The notes below the pieces were generated by a model. It was not told the origin of the DNA. It searched no databases and worked only from the letters and a program-made list of their open reading frames with translations. Shown here piece after piece: positions 27,325-34,782 of a stretch of DNA of 59,569 bases (position 1 is the stretch's first letter; each line of letters begins with the position of its first letter). A program made the translations under genes and the position numbers. The stretch lies in assembly GCA_035292885.1 (NCBI GenBank), contig DATDPG010000019.1, forward strand, positions 1 through 59,569. Reading direction: 5' to 3'. The DNA is from Bdellovibrionota bacterium. GTDB lineage: Bacteria; Bdellovibrionota_G; JALEGL01; DATDPG01.

Positions 27325-28312
27325 CCTCACGACGAACTATCTCGGCCTCAAGCTCCCTCACCCGCTGATTCCGGGAGCATCGCCCATGGTTGACGACCTC
27401 GACCTGGTGAAAATACTGGAAGATTCGGGGGCGGCGGCCATCGTCATGCACTCGCTGTTCGAGGAACAGATCGTCGGCGAGACGCTCGGAGCGCAGGCGC
27501 ACGTCGACAGCTACACGGACTCGTTTGGTGAAGCGCTGAGCTATCTCCCAACTCCGGCGGAATATCAACTCGGGCCGGACGACTACCTCGAACAGATTCG
27601 AGAGATCAAATTGTCGGTAGGTGTCCCGGTGATCGGATCGCTCAATGGAACGACCGAAGGCGGCTGGCTCCAATACGCCCGCCTCATCGAAGAAGCGGGA
27701 GCCGATGCTCTCGAATTGAATGTCTATTCCGTTCCCACTGATTTAAGCGACGATGCCGCCGCCGTGGAACGGCGGGTGGAATCGATCCTACGGAACGTTC
27801 GAAAAACGGTGAAAATCCCGATCGCCGTGAAGCTTTCTCCCTTTTTTTCTTCGCTTCCGCACTTTGCAAAAAAACTTGAAGAGGCCGGTGCCGACGGCCT
27901 CGTCCTGTTCAATCGGTTTTACCAACCGGACATCGACCCGGAGGAGCTGGAGGTGCGTCAGACACTCCGGCTTTCGGATCCGAGCGAATTGACCCTCCGT
28001 TTGACGTGGCTTGCCGTTCTATCGGGACGGGTGAAGCCATCTCTCGCCGTCAGCGGCGGCGTGCACTCGGGCATTGATGCCGTGAAGGCGACCATGGCGG
28101 GCGCGCACGCGGTTCAGTTGGTCTCGGTCCTTCTCCGAAAAGGTCCAAAGTATTTGGCGCAGATTCGACATGAAATGTCGGATTGGCTCGAAAAGAACGA
28201 GTACGATTCGCTGGAGAAAATGCGGGGTAACATGAATCTCCTCCACTGCCCCGATCCGAAGGCGTACGCACGCGGAAACTACATCAAGCTGCTTCAGAGC
28301 TTCCGCTGGTAG
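27308..28312 (+). CDS. Dihydroorotate-dehydrogenase-like flavoprotein linked to PFOR
   Basis: 334 residues, class-1 DHOD-like (beta/alpha)8 flavoprotein. Seen: LKLPHPLIPGASPM at the N-terminus, GSLNGTTEGGWLQYARLIEEAGADALELNVYS, IPIAVKLSPFFSSL, LAVSGGVHSGIDAVKATMAGAHAVQLVSVLL, which form the FMN phosphate loops. The start overlaps the PFOR 3' end by 17 bp, and such DHOD-like proteins are found next to single-chain PFORs in many genomes. The substrate is unlikely to be dihydroorotate: the active-site loop after LNVYSVPTDL lacks the cysteine or serine base expected in pyrimidine enzymes. I infer an electron-transfer or reductase role with PFOR-derived electrons. Unproven. Confidence 0.85.
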   Translation: MEAVADLTTNYLGLKLPHPLIPGASPMVDDLDLVKILEDSGAAAIVMHSLFEEQIVGETLGAQAHVDSYTDSFGEALSYLPTPAEYQLGPDDYLEQIREIKLSVGVPVIGSLNGTTEGGWLQYARLIEEAGADALELNVYSVPTDLSDDAAAVERRVESILRNVRKTVKIPIAVKLSPFFSSLPHFAKKLEEAGADGLVLFNRFYQPDIDPEELEVRQTLRLSDPSELTLRLTWLAVLSGRVKPSLAVSGGVHSGIDAVKATMAGAHAVQLVSVLLRKGPKYLAQIRHEMSDWLEKNEYDSLEKMRGNMNLLHCPDPKAYARGNYIKLLQSFRW

Positions 28313-28369
28313 AACGGCATTCCCCGGAAAATCCCTAACCGTCGAGTCCCAGAGGGACGAAGACGGAAA

Positions 28370-28870
28370 TTATGGCGTCGGAGTCGGCGTGGGGGTCGGC
28401 GAGATCACCACCGACACGTTGTTCGGCGGTCCCGCGGTCCGGTCCACGCACTGCTCGAAAATACCGCGCTCGGATTCGTCGTTCTCGATCTCGAAGACGC
28501 GGACGCAGAGCTGGTCACCCGGTTGGCCCCGGATCTCGACCTCGATCGTATTTTCCTCAAAGAGATTCACTTCGATCGTCTTTTCAAACGAATCGTTGTG
28601 GAAATCGCTCGGATCCATGATGTCGCTGTCATTCAACTTTACGAATCCGCTGGAGACTCCGTCGGAAACCACCGTAAGGCGGAACTCCCCGGAAACTTCG
28701 TCGCCGGTTCCCGTTCCTTGAGCGCGGCTGTCTTTTTTGAATATGCTGTTCGTCACGAGGTCGTCGGCACGGAACGTTTCCGAAAACCCCATGGTGTCGT
28801 TGCTGCAGCGGGACGTTGCTAGAGCCAAAATGCAAACGGTTGAAATTACAAAGAAATTATTTTCGCGCAT
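28370..28870 (-). CDS. Small lipoprotein ending in Pro-Thr repeats
   Basis: 166 residues from ATG 28870, preceded by AAAGGAGTG; the frame is open much further upstream but only inside the permease gene. Signal ISTVCILALATSRC ends in a likely lipobox Cys 22. The middle is an acidic, beta-rich region (FEKTIEVNLFEENTIEVEIRGQPGDQLCVRVFEIEN) and the C-terminus is a PTPTPTPTP tail that stops abruptly, the same kind of linker that other exported proteins here carry internally; this may mean a truncated gene. Function unknown. It lies 68 bp after the amino-acid permease on the same strand. Confidence 0.75.
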   Translation of the reverse strand: MRENNFFVISTVCILALATSRCSNDTMGFSETFRADDLVTNSIFKKDSRAQGTGTGDEVSGEFRLTVVSDGVSSGFVKLNDSDIMDPSDFHNDSFEKTIEVNLFEENTIEVEIRGQPGDQLCVRVFEIENDESERGIFEQCVDRTAGPPNNVSVVISPTPTPTPTP

Positions 28871-28938
28871 ATTCACTCCTTTCGCGGCCGTGTTCTGTAT
28901 CAGACTGACGCGTTTATTGCCAACGGAGATACCGAAAA

Positions 28939-30270
28939 CTACTTCAGAGCTTCCGCCGGGAGCATCGCACCCGAACGGCCGGATCTTCTTCCAGCCAGCA
29001 CGTACAAGACCGAAAAAACAGCGATCGTACAGACCAGAACCGCCCATTCTTTGATGGAGATGCTGGTGAGCAGCCAGAGCATCGTTCCGATGGACACGGC
29101 GGCGCAGGCGTGAACGACGATCGTTTTGGATGAAGACCGAGACGATAATCGCGTGCGCTGATCCACGATCCATGCGGCGGCGATACATAAAATGTAAAGA
29201 AGCACGGCCGACAAGTTGGCCAAAACCGCGAGCGCCTCGAATGAACTCGACACCGTCAGGACCAAAACCAAAGCACTTTGTGTCGCGATGGCTATGTTGG
29301 GCGTCCGATGATTCGGATTTAAGCGGCAAAAAAAGTTCGGTAGAACTCCGCGTTCGGAAAAAGCGTAGAGCACGCGTGGAAGAGACAACGTCATGCTGAA
29401 GAGAAACCCGAACATGGACATCGCCGCGCCGGCGACCAAAAACCACCGCCCCGGTTCCCCAAACAGTTCTCCCGCGACGGCTACAAGAGGAGCCTGGACA
29501 TTTTTGCTGAGTCCGTCCCCGAGGACGGCCTGGCTGACCATTTGAAGGCTCACATACAGGACCACAACGCTGGCCAGAGCGATCGCGAGAGAGATCGGGA
29601 CGGTTTTTCGAGGATCGCGGATTTCTCCGCTGGGAACCAGGGCGCTTTCGATTCCCATGTACGCGAAGATGAGCAGCATCGCCGTGCGAGCGAAACTTTT
29701 CGGCTCGAACGGAGCGTGAATTAAAATGGCCCCACCTCGCAATTCGGGCAGACCGAACGCAAGCAAGGCGAGAAGCGGCAACAACTTGAGCGCGGTAACG
29801 ATCAATAGAAGCGTGGAACTCTTCTGAACGGTTCGGAAGTTCGCTAAGGTAAGGCCGGCGAAAAGAACCAAAAGACTCCCCGAGCGTACGGTGAGCGTGC
29901 CGAAAGCCGGAAAAAGAGCAGCAAAGGAGTCCATGAGTGCGTTGGCCACCGATGCCATTGCGAACGTCCCCAGAAGCCAGACCAAGACTCCAGCGACAAA
30001 TCCCGGGTACGGTCCAAAGGCTTGCATCACATACGCGTACGGACCCCCTGTTTTCAGCGTCTGTCGGCCCACGAGGGCGAAGCAAAATCCTACGCACAAT
30101 ATAAGCGCGCCGCACACCAAGTAGACGTGGGGCGTCCATGCTCCCGCCTGCAGATAAACAATCCCGGGCAGGCGGAAAATGCCGCCTCCCACCGTGCAGT
30201 TGAAAATCGCGGCCGAAAGGCCGGAAATAGCGAGTCCTCGAATGAGGGACCTATTCTCCGTTGTGTTCAT
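28939..30270 (-). CDS. APC-family amino-acid permease
   Basis: 443 residues from ATG 30270 (AAAGAGGTTGG upstream). Twelve hydrophobic helices. Helix 1 has the unwound substrate motif GLAISGLSAAIFNCTVGGGIFRLPG, helix 6 FAYMGIESALVPSGEIRDPRKTVP, and the loop between helices 2 and 3 GRQTLKTGGPYAYVMQAFGP, all typical of the APC superfamily. It takes up or exchanges amino acids or amines by proton coupling; specificity is not readable. The small lipoprotein follows 68 bp downstream. The gene-free region upstream (30271-30488) carries palindromes that could be regulatory. Confidence 0.93.
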   Translation of the reverse strand: MNTTENRSLIRGLAISGLSAAIFNCTVGGGIFRLPGIVYLQAGAWTPHVYLVCGALILCVGFCFALVGRQTLKTGGPYAYVMQAFGPYPGFVAGVLVWLLGTFAMASVANALMDSFAALFPAFGTLTVRSGSLLVLFAGLTLANFRTVQKSSTLLLIVTALKLLPLLALLAFGLPELRGGAILIHAPFEPKSFARTAMLLIFAYMGIESALVPSGEIRDPRKTVPISLAIALASVVVLYVSLQMVSQAVLGDGLSKNVQAPLVAVAGELFGEPGRWFLVAGAAMSMFGFLFSMTLSLPRVLYAFSERGVLPNFFCRLNPNHRTPNIAIATQSALVLVLTVSSSFEALAVLANLSAVLLYILCIAAAWIVDQRTRLSSRSSSKTIVVHACAAVSIGTMLWLLTSISIKEWAVLVCTIAVFSVLYVLAGRRSGRSGAMLPAEALK

Positions 30271-30387
30271 GGTACCAACCTCTTTATTCTGCGGTCCACA
30301 CGAGAAAGTCCTCGCGTGAAAGGGTCCGTTTGTAATCAGGAGGTGAAAATGTGAATGAAATGCGCCGCCTGGGCGCGGCGTTACTTG

Positions 30388-30401
30388 TGGCCCGCGGGCC
30401 A
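30388..30401. repeat. Perfect 14-bp palindrome in the permease upstream region
   Basis: TGGCCCGCGGGCCA is self-complementary; 17 bp to its left is CGCCGC/GCGGCG (about 30364-30381) with a 6-nt loop. The 218-bp region lies between two genes on the minus strand, upstream of the permease start. Candidate operator or a small repeat; no T-tract follows either stem. Confidence 0.4.
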
Positions 30402-30488
30402 ATAGGATCGATACCAAGAAGTCCTGCTGATTACGCTCAACACGGGTAGGAAGCGATCTATCCCAATGGGAGGTAACGAGTCAAGCCG

Positions 30489-31022
30489 CTATTTCTTCGC
30501 TTCAAACGTCTTCGCAAACTGCTCGAACCCGGAACGCCATCGATCGATCGTTGCTTGAGGGCCGGTCGCCTTGAAGAACCAGGGGCCGGAAGGACTCTCG
30601 GCGATGGCCGCCAGCATGGCGTATCCCGGTTTCTTTTCGACGGGGCCTCCCGTCATCATCGGCGATTGCGATTCCAGATAGGTCCCCGTGACGTAAATAA
30701 TCGTTACCGGAAGATCGTTCGCCTTGATCTCTTTTTTCGTTTCCGGTCCCGTTACGGGAGAGCCGTCTTTCTTTTGAAACTGCCCGTACCAGCGCTGCAA
30801 ATTCGAATCGACCGAGCCGCCGGTCCCGGGAAAATAAAACACGCTCAACGTAGCGTCTTCCGCTCCCTTCGATCCGGGAAGGCGATACTGGTCCCGCCGC
30901 ATGCTCGAGGAGGGAGATTCTTTGATCCAATCCTTGAGAGCCGTATAGGTGACTTCACTCGCCGATGAAGTGGTCAAAGCGAAAAGAAGCGTTCCGAAAA
31001 AGGTCCAAAGGGTTTTGTTCAT
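30489..31022 (-). CDS. Exported protein of unknown function
   Basis: 177 residues from ATG 31022, which gives a clean signal peptide (WTFFGTLLFALTTSSASE). The mature part has an evenly spaced set of strands: AEDATLSVFYFPGTGGSVDSNLQRWYGQF, LPVTIIYVTGTYLES, KPGYAMLAAIAESPSGPWFFKATGP and TIDRWRSGFEQFAKTF. The last three resemble widespread uncharacterised periplasmic proteins in which Gly-Pro-W-F-F-K is the most conserved part. No catalytic motif is visible. It starts 29 bp after a small cysteine-rich exported protein on the same strand, so the two are probably cotranscribed. Confidence 0.8.
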   Translation of the reverse strand: MNKTLWTFFGTLLFALTTSSASEVTYTALKDWIKESPSSSMRRDQYRLPGSKGAEDATLSVFYFPGTGGSVDSNLQRWYGQFQKKDGSPVTGPETKKEIKANDLPVTIIYVTGTYLESQSPMMTGGPVEKKPGYAMLAAIAESPSGPWFFKATGPQATIDRWRSGFEQFAKTFEAKK

Positions 31023-31051
31023 GCGGGAAGGTTTATCACTTTTTTCGCAGA

Positions 31052-31429
31052 TTACCACTTCCCGCCCGGCTTCGGCGTCGGTTCGAAATCGCAGCGGCAA
31101 CTTTCGGTCTTGCAGATAGCCCTCGGTTTCGGTCGAACGGACACCGCCCCGCCGCCGCAGCCGTAATCCTTCTCCATTTTACGATTGAGTGTATCGAGTT
31201 CCGCCGTTGCCCGCCGGTTCACGCAATCCCAGGCGCCGCACACTCCCTGAACGACCCGACAATCCGCATCCGACTTGCATTCAAGCCAGAATTTCGGAAA
31301 GGGGGAGTCCCCGGTCTTTTCCGCAGCCGCCTGCCTCCCCCAGAAAGCGAGAAAAATTCCCAAGGCGATCATTGCAAGGGAGAAAATAAGCAGTCCTCGT
31401 TTTATCTTTTCTCGACAAGTTGACATCAT
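31052..31429 (-). CDS. Small cysteine-rich exported or anchored protein
   Basis: 125 residues starting at ATG 31429 (a second ATG follows directly). The N-terminal helix GLLIFSLAMIALGIFLAFWG is either a membrane anchor or uncleaved signal. The mature part has seven cysteines in pairs: CKSDADCRVVQGVCGAWDC, DYGCGG, ICKTESCRC; C-x-S-D-x-D-C is reminiscent of secreted disulfide-stabilised domains. The start region overlaps the region upstream of the divergent di-iron gene by a few bases. Function unknown. Confidence 0.72.
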   Translation of the reverse strand: MMSTCREKIKRGLLIFSLAMIALGIFLAFWGRQAAAEKTGDSPFPKFWLECKSDADCRVVQGVCGAWDCVNRRATAELDTLNRKMEKDYGCGGGAVSVRPKPRAICKTESCRCDFEPTPKPGGKW

Positions 31430-31446
31430 TCGGTAGGCTCCCGCCT

Positions 31447-32343
31447 ATGCCGTCGCCTAAGTATAAGTCTATCTTTGCTCCCTCGAAAAAGGATGATCGA
31501 AATCAGAACTTCCTGGACTATTGGGAGTTTTCCAGGCGCCACTCCGGCGAGATCTTCGAAGATGAGAAGGATTTGTCGAAGAAGAGGGAAAAACTCGCGT
31601 ATTTTCAGGCGAATCCCGTTCGTTCGCGAAAACCGCTGGTTGACCCCGAATCGTTTTATCGGAATTACGTGAAACTCGTGGACGATCCCAAGACGCTGGA
31701 CCGAAAGACGCTCTTACTCACGTGCGTTTATAAATTCGCAAGGCACGAGTGGGTCGGAATCTCCGGCGCGTGGGATGCGATCCCTTCGATGGCTCGAACG
31801 AAATCGGTCACGGACCGGATCAGCCGATACCATTTAGCGGAAGAGTTTTGCCACGTGCGATTTTTTCATGAAATGTTTCGGACCTTTCATCTCGACCGGG
31901 TGGAATGGGTGCCTTTGGGGCCGCTGATGGGGCGTGTATACCGGCTTTTCCCTTACGTCCCGGAAGCGCTGATGGCTCCCCCCGCGTTTATCACCGAGTT
32001 AATGGGGATCACGTTCTATCGGCACGTGGATGGCGCCTTGGACGACATTTTTGCCGATGAAGTCGAAGCCTGTGCGCGCGTGCGTGAGTTGCTTTACGAG
32101 ATCATGGTGGACGAGATCGCGCACATCGGTCAGCGCCGGAATTTCATCGGAAACGTCGGGATTCGGGCCGCGCATCGAATGGTCGGCCCCCTCTATCGAA
32201 TGTTTTACCGGGACATTCCGGAAAGCCGCTTGTTGTTCAACATCGATCAAATGGTGAAGGACGGCGAGGATTTCGAATACGGCTCGATATCGCCACAACT
32301 CTTGGAACGTTCCTGGATTCCGTCGTACTGCAAAGCGATGTAG
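31447..32343 (+). CDS. Ferritin-like/AurF-type di-iron protein of unknown substrate
   Basis: 298 residues from ATG 31447. Helical throughout with no signal or membrane span. Putative iron ligands: Glu in KFARHEWVGI, Glu and ExxH in YHLAEEFCHVRFFHEMF, Glu in FITELMG, Glu in DEVEACARV and ExxH in MVDEIAHIGQRRNFIG, the spacing of a carboxylate-bridged di-iron centre. Such proteins include hydroxylases, N-oxygenases (AurF) and rubrerythrin relatives. I cannot say which. It is divergent from a small exported cysteine-rich protein and ends close to a convergent gene, so it is monocistronic. Confidence 0.7.
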   Translation: MPSPKYKSIFAPSKKDDRNQNFLDYWEFSRRHSGEIFEDEKDLSKKREKLAYFQANPVRSRKPLVDPESFYRNYVKLVDDPKTLDRKTLLLTCVYKFARHEWVGISGAWDAIPSMARTKSVTDRISRYHLAEEFCHVRFFHEMFRTFHLDRVEWVPLGPLMGRVYRLFPYVPEALMAPPAFITELMGITFYRHVDGALDDIFADEVEACARVRELLYEIMVDEIAHIGQRRNFIGNVGIRAAHRMVGPLYRMFYRDIPESRLLFNIDQMVKDGEDFEYGSISPQLLERSWIPSYCKAM

Positions 32344-32371
32344 CTGGCTGGCGCGGAAGTCCGGGCCGGCT

Positions 32372-33205
32372 TTACCAGTCGATCGGCTGTACGGCGCTGT
32401 CGCCCACAAACTTCGTAATCACGCGAAGGATCGGATTGTGATCGTTCTTTTTGAACTCCTCCGGTGAGACGTAGGCGGTGACTTTTCCGAGCTTCGTGCC
32501 CTTGTAAAATTCAACCGACCGGAGACTGATATACTCCACGTCGACGTCAAACAAACCCCGGCTTCCGAAATCGCCGAAGAGATCCACGCCTGAAAAATTC
32601 TGGGCCACAAGATTCCCGTTCTTCCGTAACCGGAGCGTGAACGAGAACGACGGTCTGAAGATCAGCGCCTTGGTTTGCTGGCAGCGGCCGCTCTCCCAGC
32701 CGAAAAAGCCTGCCCCATGGTTGAGTGCAACGGTAGTTTTGTCTGTTTTGAACCTGACCTCGTACTTCGGTTGCTCCGGATCCCGTCGGTCGACATCGAC
32801 GCCGGAGATCTGCGCCGGGGTTTTAGCGTCGGAGAAGACACCGGAAGCGATCAACATCTTCCGAACGTCCAAAGAATCCAGGGGGGTTCGTTTCCCGGCC
32901 GATTTCGAAATTCCCGCCTGAATCACGTGGAGCAATCGATAGAATTGTTCCATCTTGGTCTTGACCAAAGCGAGATTGAACGTATCTCGGACTCCCTGCG
33001 CGATAGCGGGAGAGACTTCGAGCGCCTTTTGACCGTTGGCCGTCTTAAGTGCGCCAACGGTCCCCAGTAGCTTGTCGACATCCACCGGCGCCGGGTCGGT
33101 GATCGACTCGATCGGCCCCGGGCATGGGTTTGTCGCAGGCGGAGCCGCGGCAACACTCCGCGCCGCGACGAGGAACGTCGCTAAAATGAAACAGATGCGC
33201 TTCAT
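32372..33205 (-). CDS. Exported protein of unknown function
   Basis: 277 residues from ATG 33205 (ATG 33211 is two codons earlier). Signal peptide RICFILATFLVAARSVAAAP. The mature part is mixed: a helical N-terminal half including VRDTFNLALVKTKMEQFYRLLHVIQAG, then a beta-rich C-terminal half with strands such as FSFTLRLRKNGNLVAQNFSGVDLFGDF and VEYISLRSVEFYKGTKLGKVTAYVSPEEF. Two cysteines only. No family recognised. It lies 23 bp after the six-haem cytochrome on the same strand and may be cotranscribed with it, which would place it in periplasmic electron transfer, but no motif supports that. Confidence 0.75.
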   Translation of the reverse strand: MKRICFILATFLVAARSVAAAPPATNPCPGPIESITDPAPVDVDKLLGTVGALKTANGQKALEVSPAIAQGVRDTFNLALVKTKMEQFYRLLHVIQAGISKSAGKRTPLDSLDVRKMLIASGVFSDAKTPAQISGVDVDRRDPEQPKYEVRFKTDKTTVALNHGAGFFGWESGRCQQTKALIFRPSFSFTLRLRKNGNLVAQNFSGVDLFGDFGSRGLFDVDVEYISLRSVEFYKGTKLGKVTAYVSPEEFKKNDHNPILRVITKFVGDSAVQPIDW

Positions 33206-33228
33206 ATGCATTTGTGGAACACGGTACG

Positions 33229-34638
33229 CTAAGGTTGTAATTCGGCCAAAATCTTCGGATTTTCCTCCTCTTGAGCCAGCAAACTGTGGCACGTGTCGCA
33301 ATCGTCGGAAATGGCCGCGCCGCCGGCGGTTTTATGGTCGCCGTCGTGGCAGCGTTGGCAGCCGGGGGAATTCTCGTGACCGATACGGTTCGTGTAGGTT
33401 CCCCACTTCACTTTCATGGCGGGAAAAACGTTGTACGAGTAAAGATTTCCGAGTTCGTCGGCCGCGCGTCCGACGAATTCCTTCTTTTCCGCAGCGACGG
33501 CGGGATACTGCTGCGCGTAAAACGCCGTTAATCCCTCTCGGATCTTCTTCCGAGCATCGTCGTGCGAGGAATAATCCACCTTTAACAATCGTAGGCCTTC
33601 TCGTCGGATAAAGGGGAGGGACCGGTCGATTTTCCCCTCTTGGATCGATCGGTCCAGATCGTCCGACGGCATGCGATAGATGTGCGTGGGGCGATTATGA
33701 CAATCGACGCAATCCATATTTCTCCACTGCAATCGAGCGTCCTTCGGCCTTTCAGCCTGCGTGGCATATTTCACGACACTGCCGTCCGGTTTGATCAGCT
33801 CGACGTCATAAATGTTGTCGCGTTTCTCGTCGCCGAGGTATCGGACATTCACGTTTCGATCCACGTGCCAGTGAATGCCGTGGGATTCGCGCCCCTCGAT
33901 GCCTCCGATTCGTAGCAGGAGAACTGTTTTTAGCTCGGTGTTTTTTTCGTCCTCCTTATAACGCGTGATTACTTTCAGCCGGTCCCCGACGAATTTCTCC
34001 GGCCAATGGCACTGCTCGCAAGTCTCGCGCGCGGGCCGGAGGTTATGAATGGGATAGGGGATGGGCCGCGGGTAGAGGTTGAACGCGGTTGCGACCACCT
34101 GCCACGAGCCGGAGAGTTTGGATTTAACGAACCAGTTCGCGCCGGCTCCGATGTGACAGTCCACGCAGTTGACCCTTGCGTGCGGAGAGCGGAGATGGGC
34201 GGTATGTTCGGGTTGCATCACCGTATGGCAGGTCGTTCCGCAAAACGCGTTGGATTCCATGACGTGCAAGCCCTTATAACTGGCGATTCCGAGGATTCCG
34301 AGATTGACGATCGTCAACGCAGCAAAGGCCAGAACGACCTTCCTTGTCCGCTCATTATTCAGATCGATCACGGGCAGGATGCGGGGAAGCGCGCCCTGGG
34401 CCAATCTTCTTCGGTACACCCAAATCCCGACCGGAATCAGAACCAAACCGGCGACGAACACCGCCGGAACAATCATGAAGGTTAAAATTCCGAAGTAGGG
34501 ACCCTTCGAATAACCGAGGGACTCAAACGCGAACAGCGCCAGGAACGTAAATGCACTGGCCGTCGTGATCGTCGAACCCGCCAGGCTTAGCGGCGATTGC
34601 GTAACCGTGAGGAAAAAATAATTAAACCACTTCCGCAT
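33229..34638 (-). CDS. Membrane-anchored six-haem cytochrome c (NapC/NirT-like)
   Basis: 469 residues from ATG 34638 (GGCAGGAC upstream; the frame is open to GTG 34656). Three hydrophobic helices occupy the first ~130 residues, then a periplasmic domain with six CxxCH haem sites: CGTTCH, CVDCH, CEQCH, CVDCH, CQRCH and CDTCH (about residues 140 to 450). The first pair, with MESNAFCGTTCHTVMQPEHTAHLRSPHARVNCVDCHIG, is the NapC/NirT type that takes electrons from quinol and passes them to periplasmic reductases. Two extra helices and two extra haems exceed classic NapC (four haems, one helix). The electron acceptor is unknown; the molybdenum enzyme at 50-57 kb is a candidate partner in the same genome. 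Confidence 0.9.
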   Translation of the reverse strand: MRKWFNYFFLTVTQSPLSLAGSTITTASAFTFLALFAFESLGYSKGPYFGILTFMIVPAVFVAGLVLIPVGIWVYRRRLAQGALPRILPVIDLNNERTRKVVLAFAALTIVNLGILGIASYKGLHVMESNAFCGTTCHTVMQPEHTAHLRSPHARVNCVDCHIGAGANWFVKSKLSGSWQVVATAFNLYPRPIPYPIHNLRPARETCEQCHWPEKFVGDRLKVITRYKEDEKNTELKTVLLLRIGGIEGRESHGIHWHVDRNVNVRYLGDEKRDNIYDVELIKPDGSVVKYATQAERPKDARLQWRNMDCVDCHNRPTHIYRMPSDDLDRSIQEGKIDRSLPFIRREGLRLLKVDYSSHDDARKKIREGLTAFYAQQYPAVAAEKKEFVGRAADELGNLYSYNVFPAMKVKWGTYTNRIGHENSPGCQRCHDGDHKTAGGAAISDDCDTCHSLLAQEEENPKILAELQP

Positions 34639-34782
34639 GCGTCCTGCCTTTGCCACGGGAATCCCCGTGTGAAATCATCGTACGCAGAGCCGTCCCGTAG
34701 GACATGATTCGGATCAGGACGGACTCCCTCAAGCATTGGTTTCGCCGATTCTAAGATTGAAGTAAAAGAAAAAGAGGGCGCT

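Noticed and set aside
28870-30139. Long minus-strand open frame extending the small PTPTP lipoprotein to 589 residues
   Set aside because: The extension is an out-of-frame reading of the amino-acid permease; the ATG at 28870 has a ribosome site and a signal peptide.
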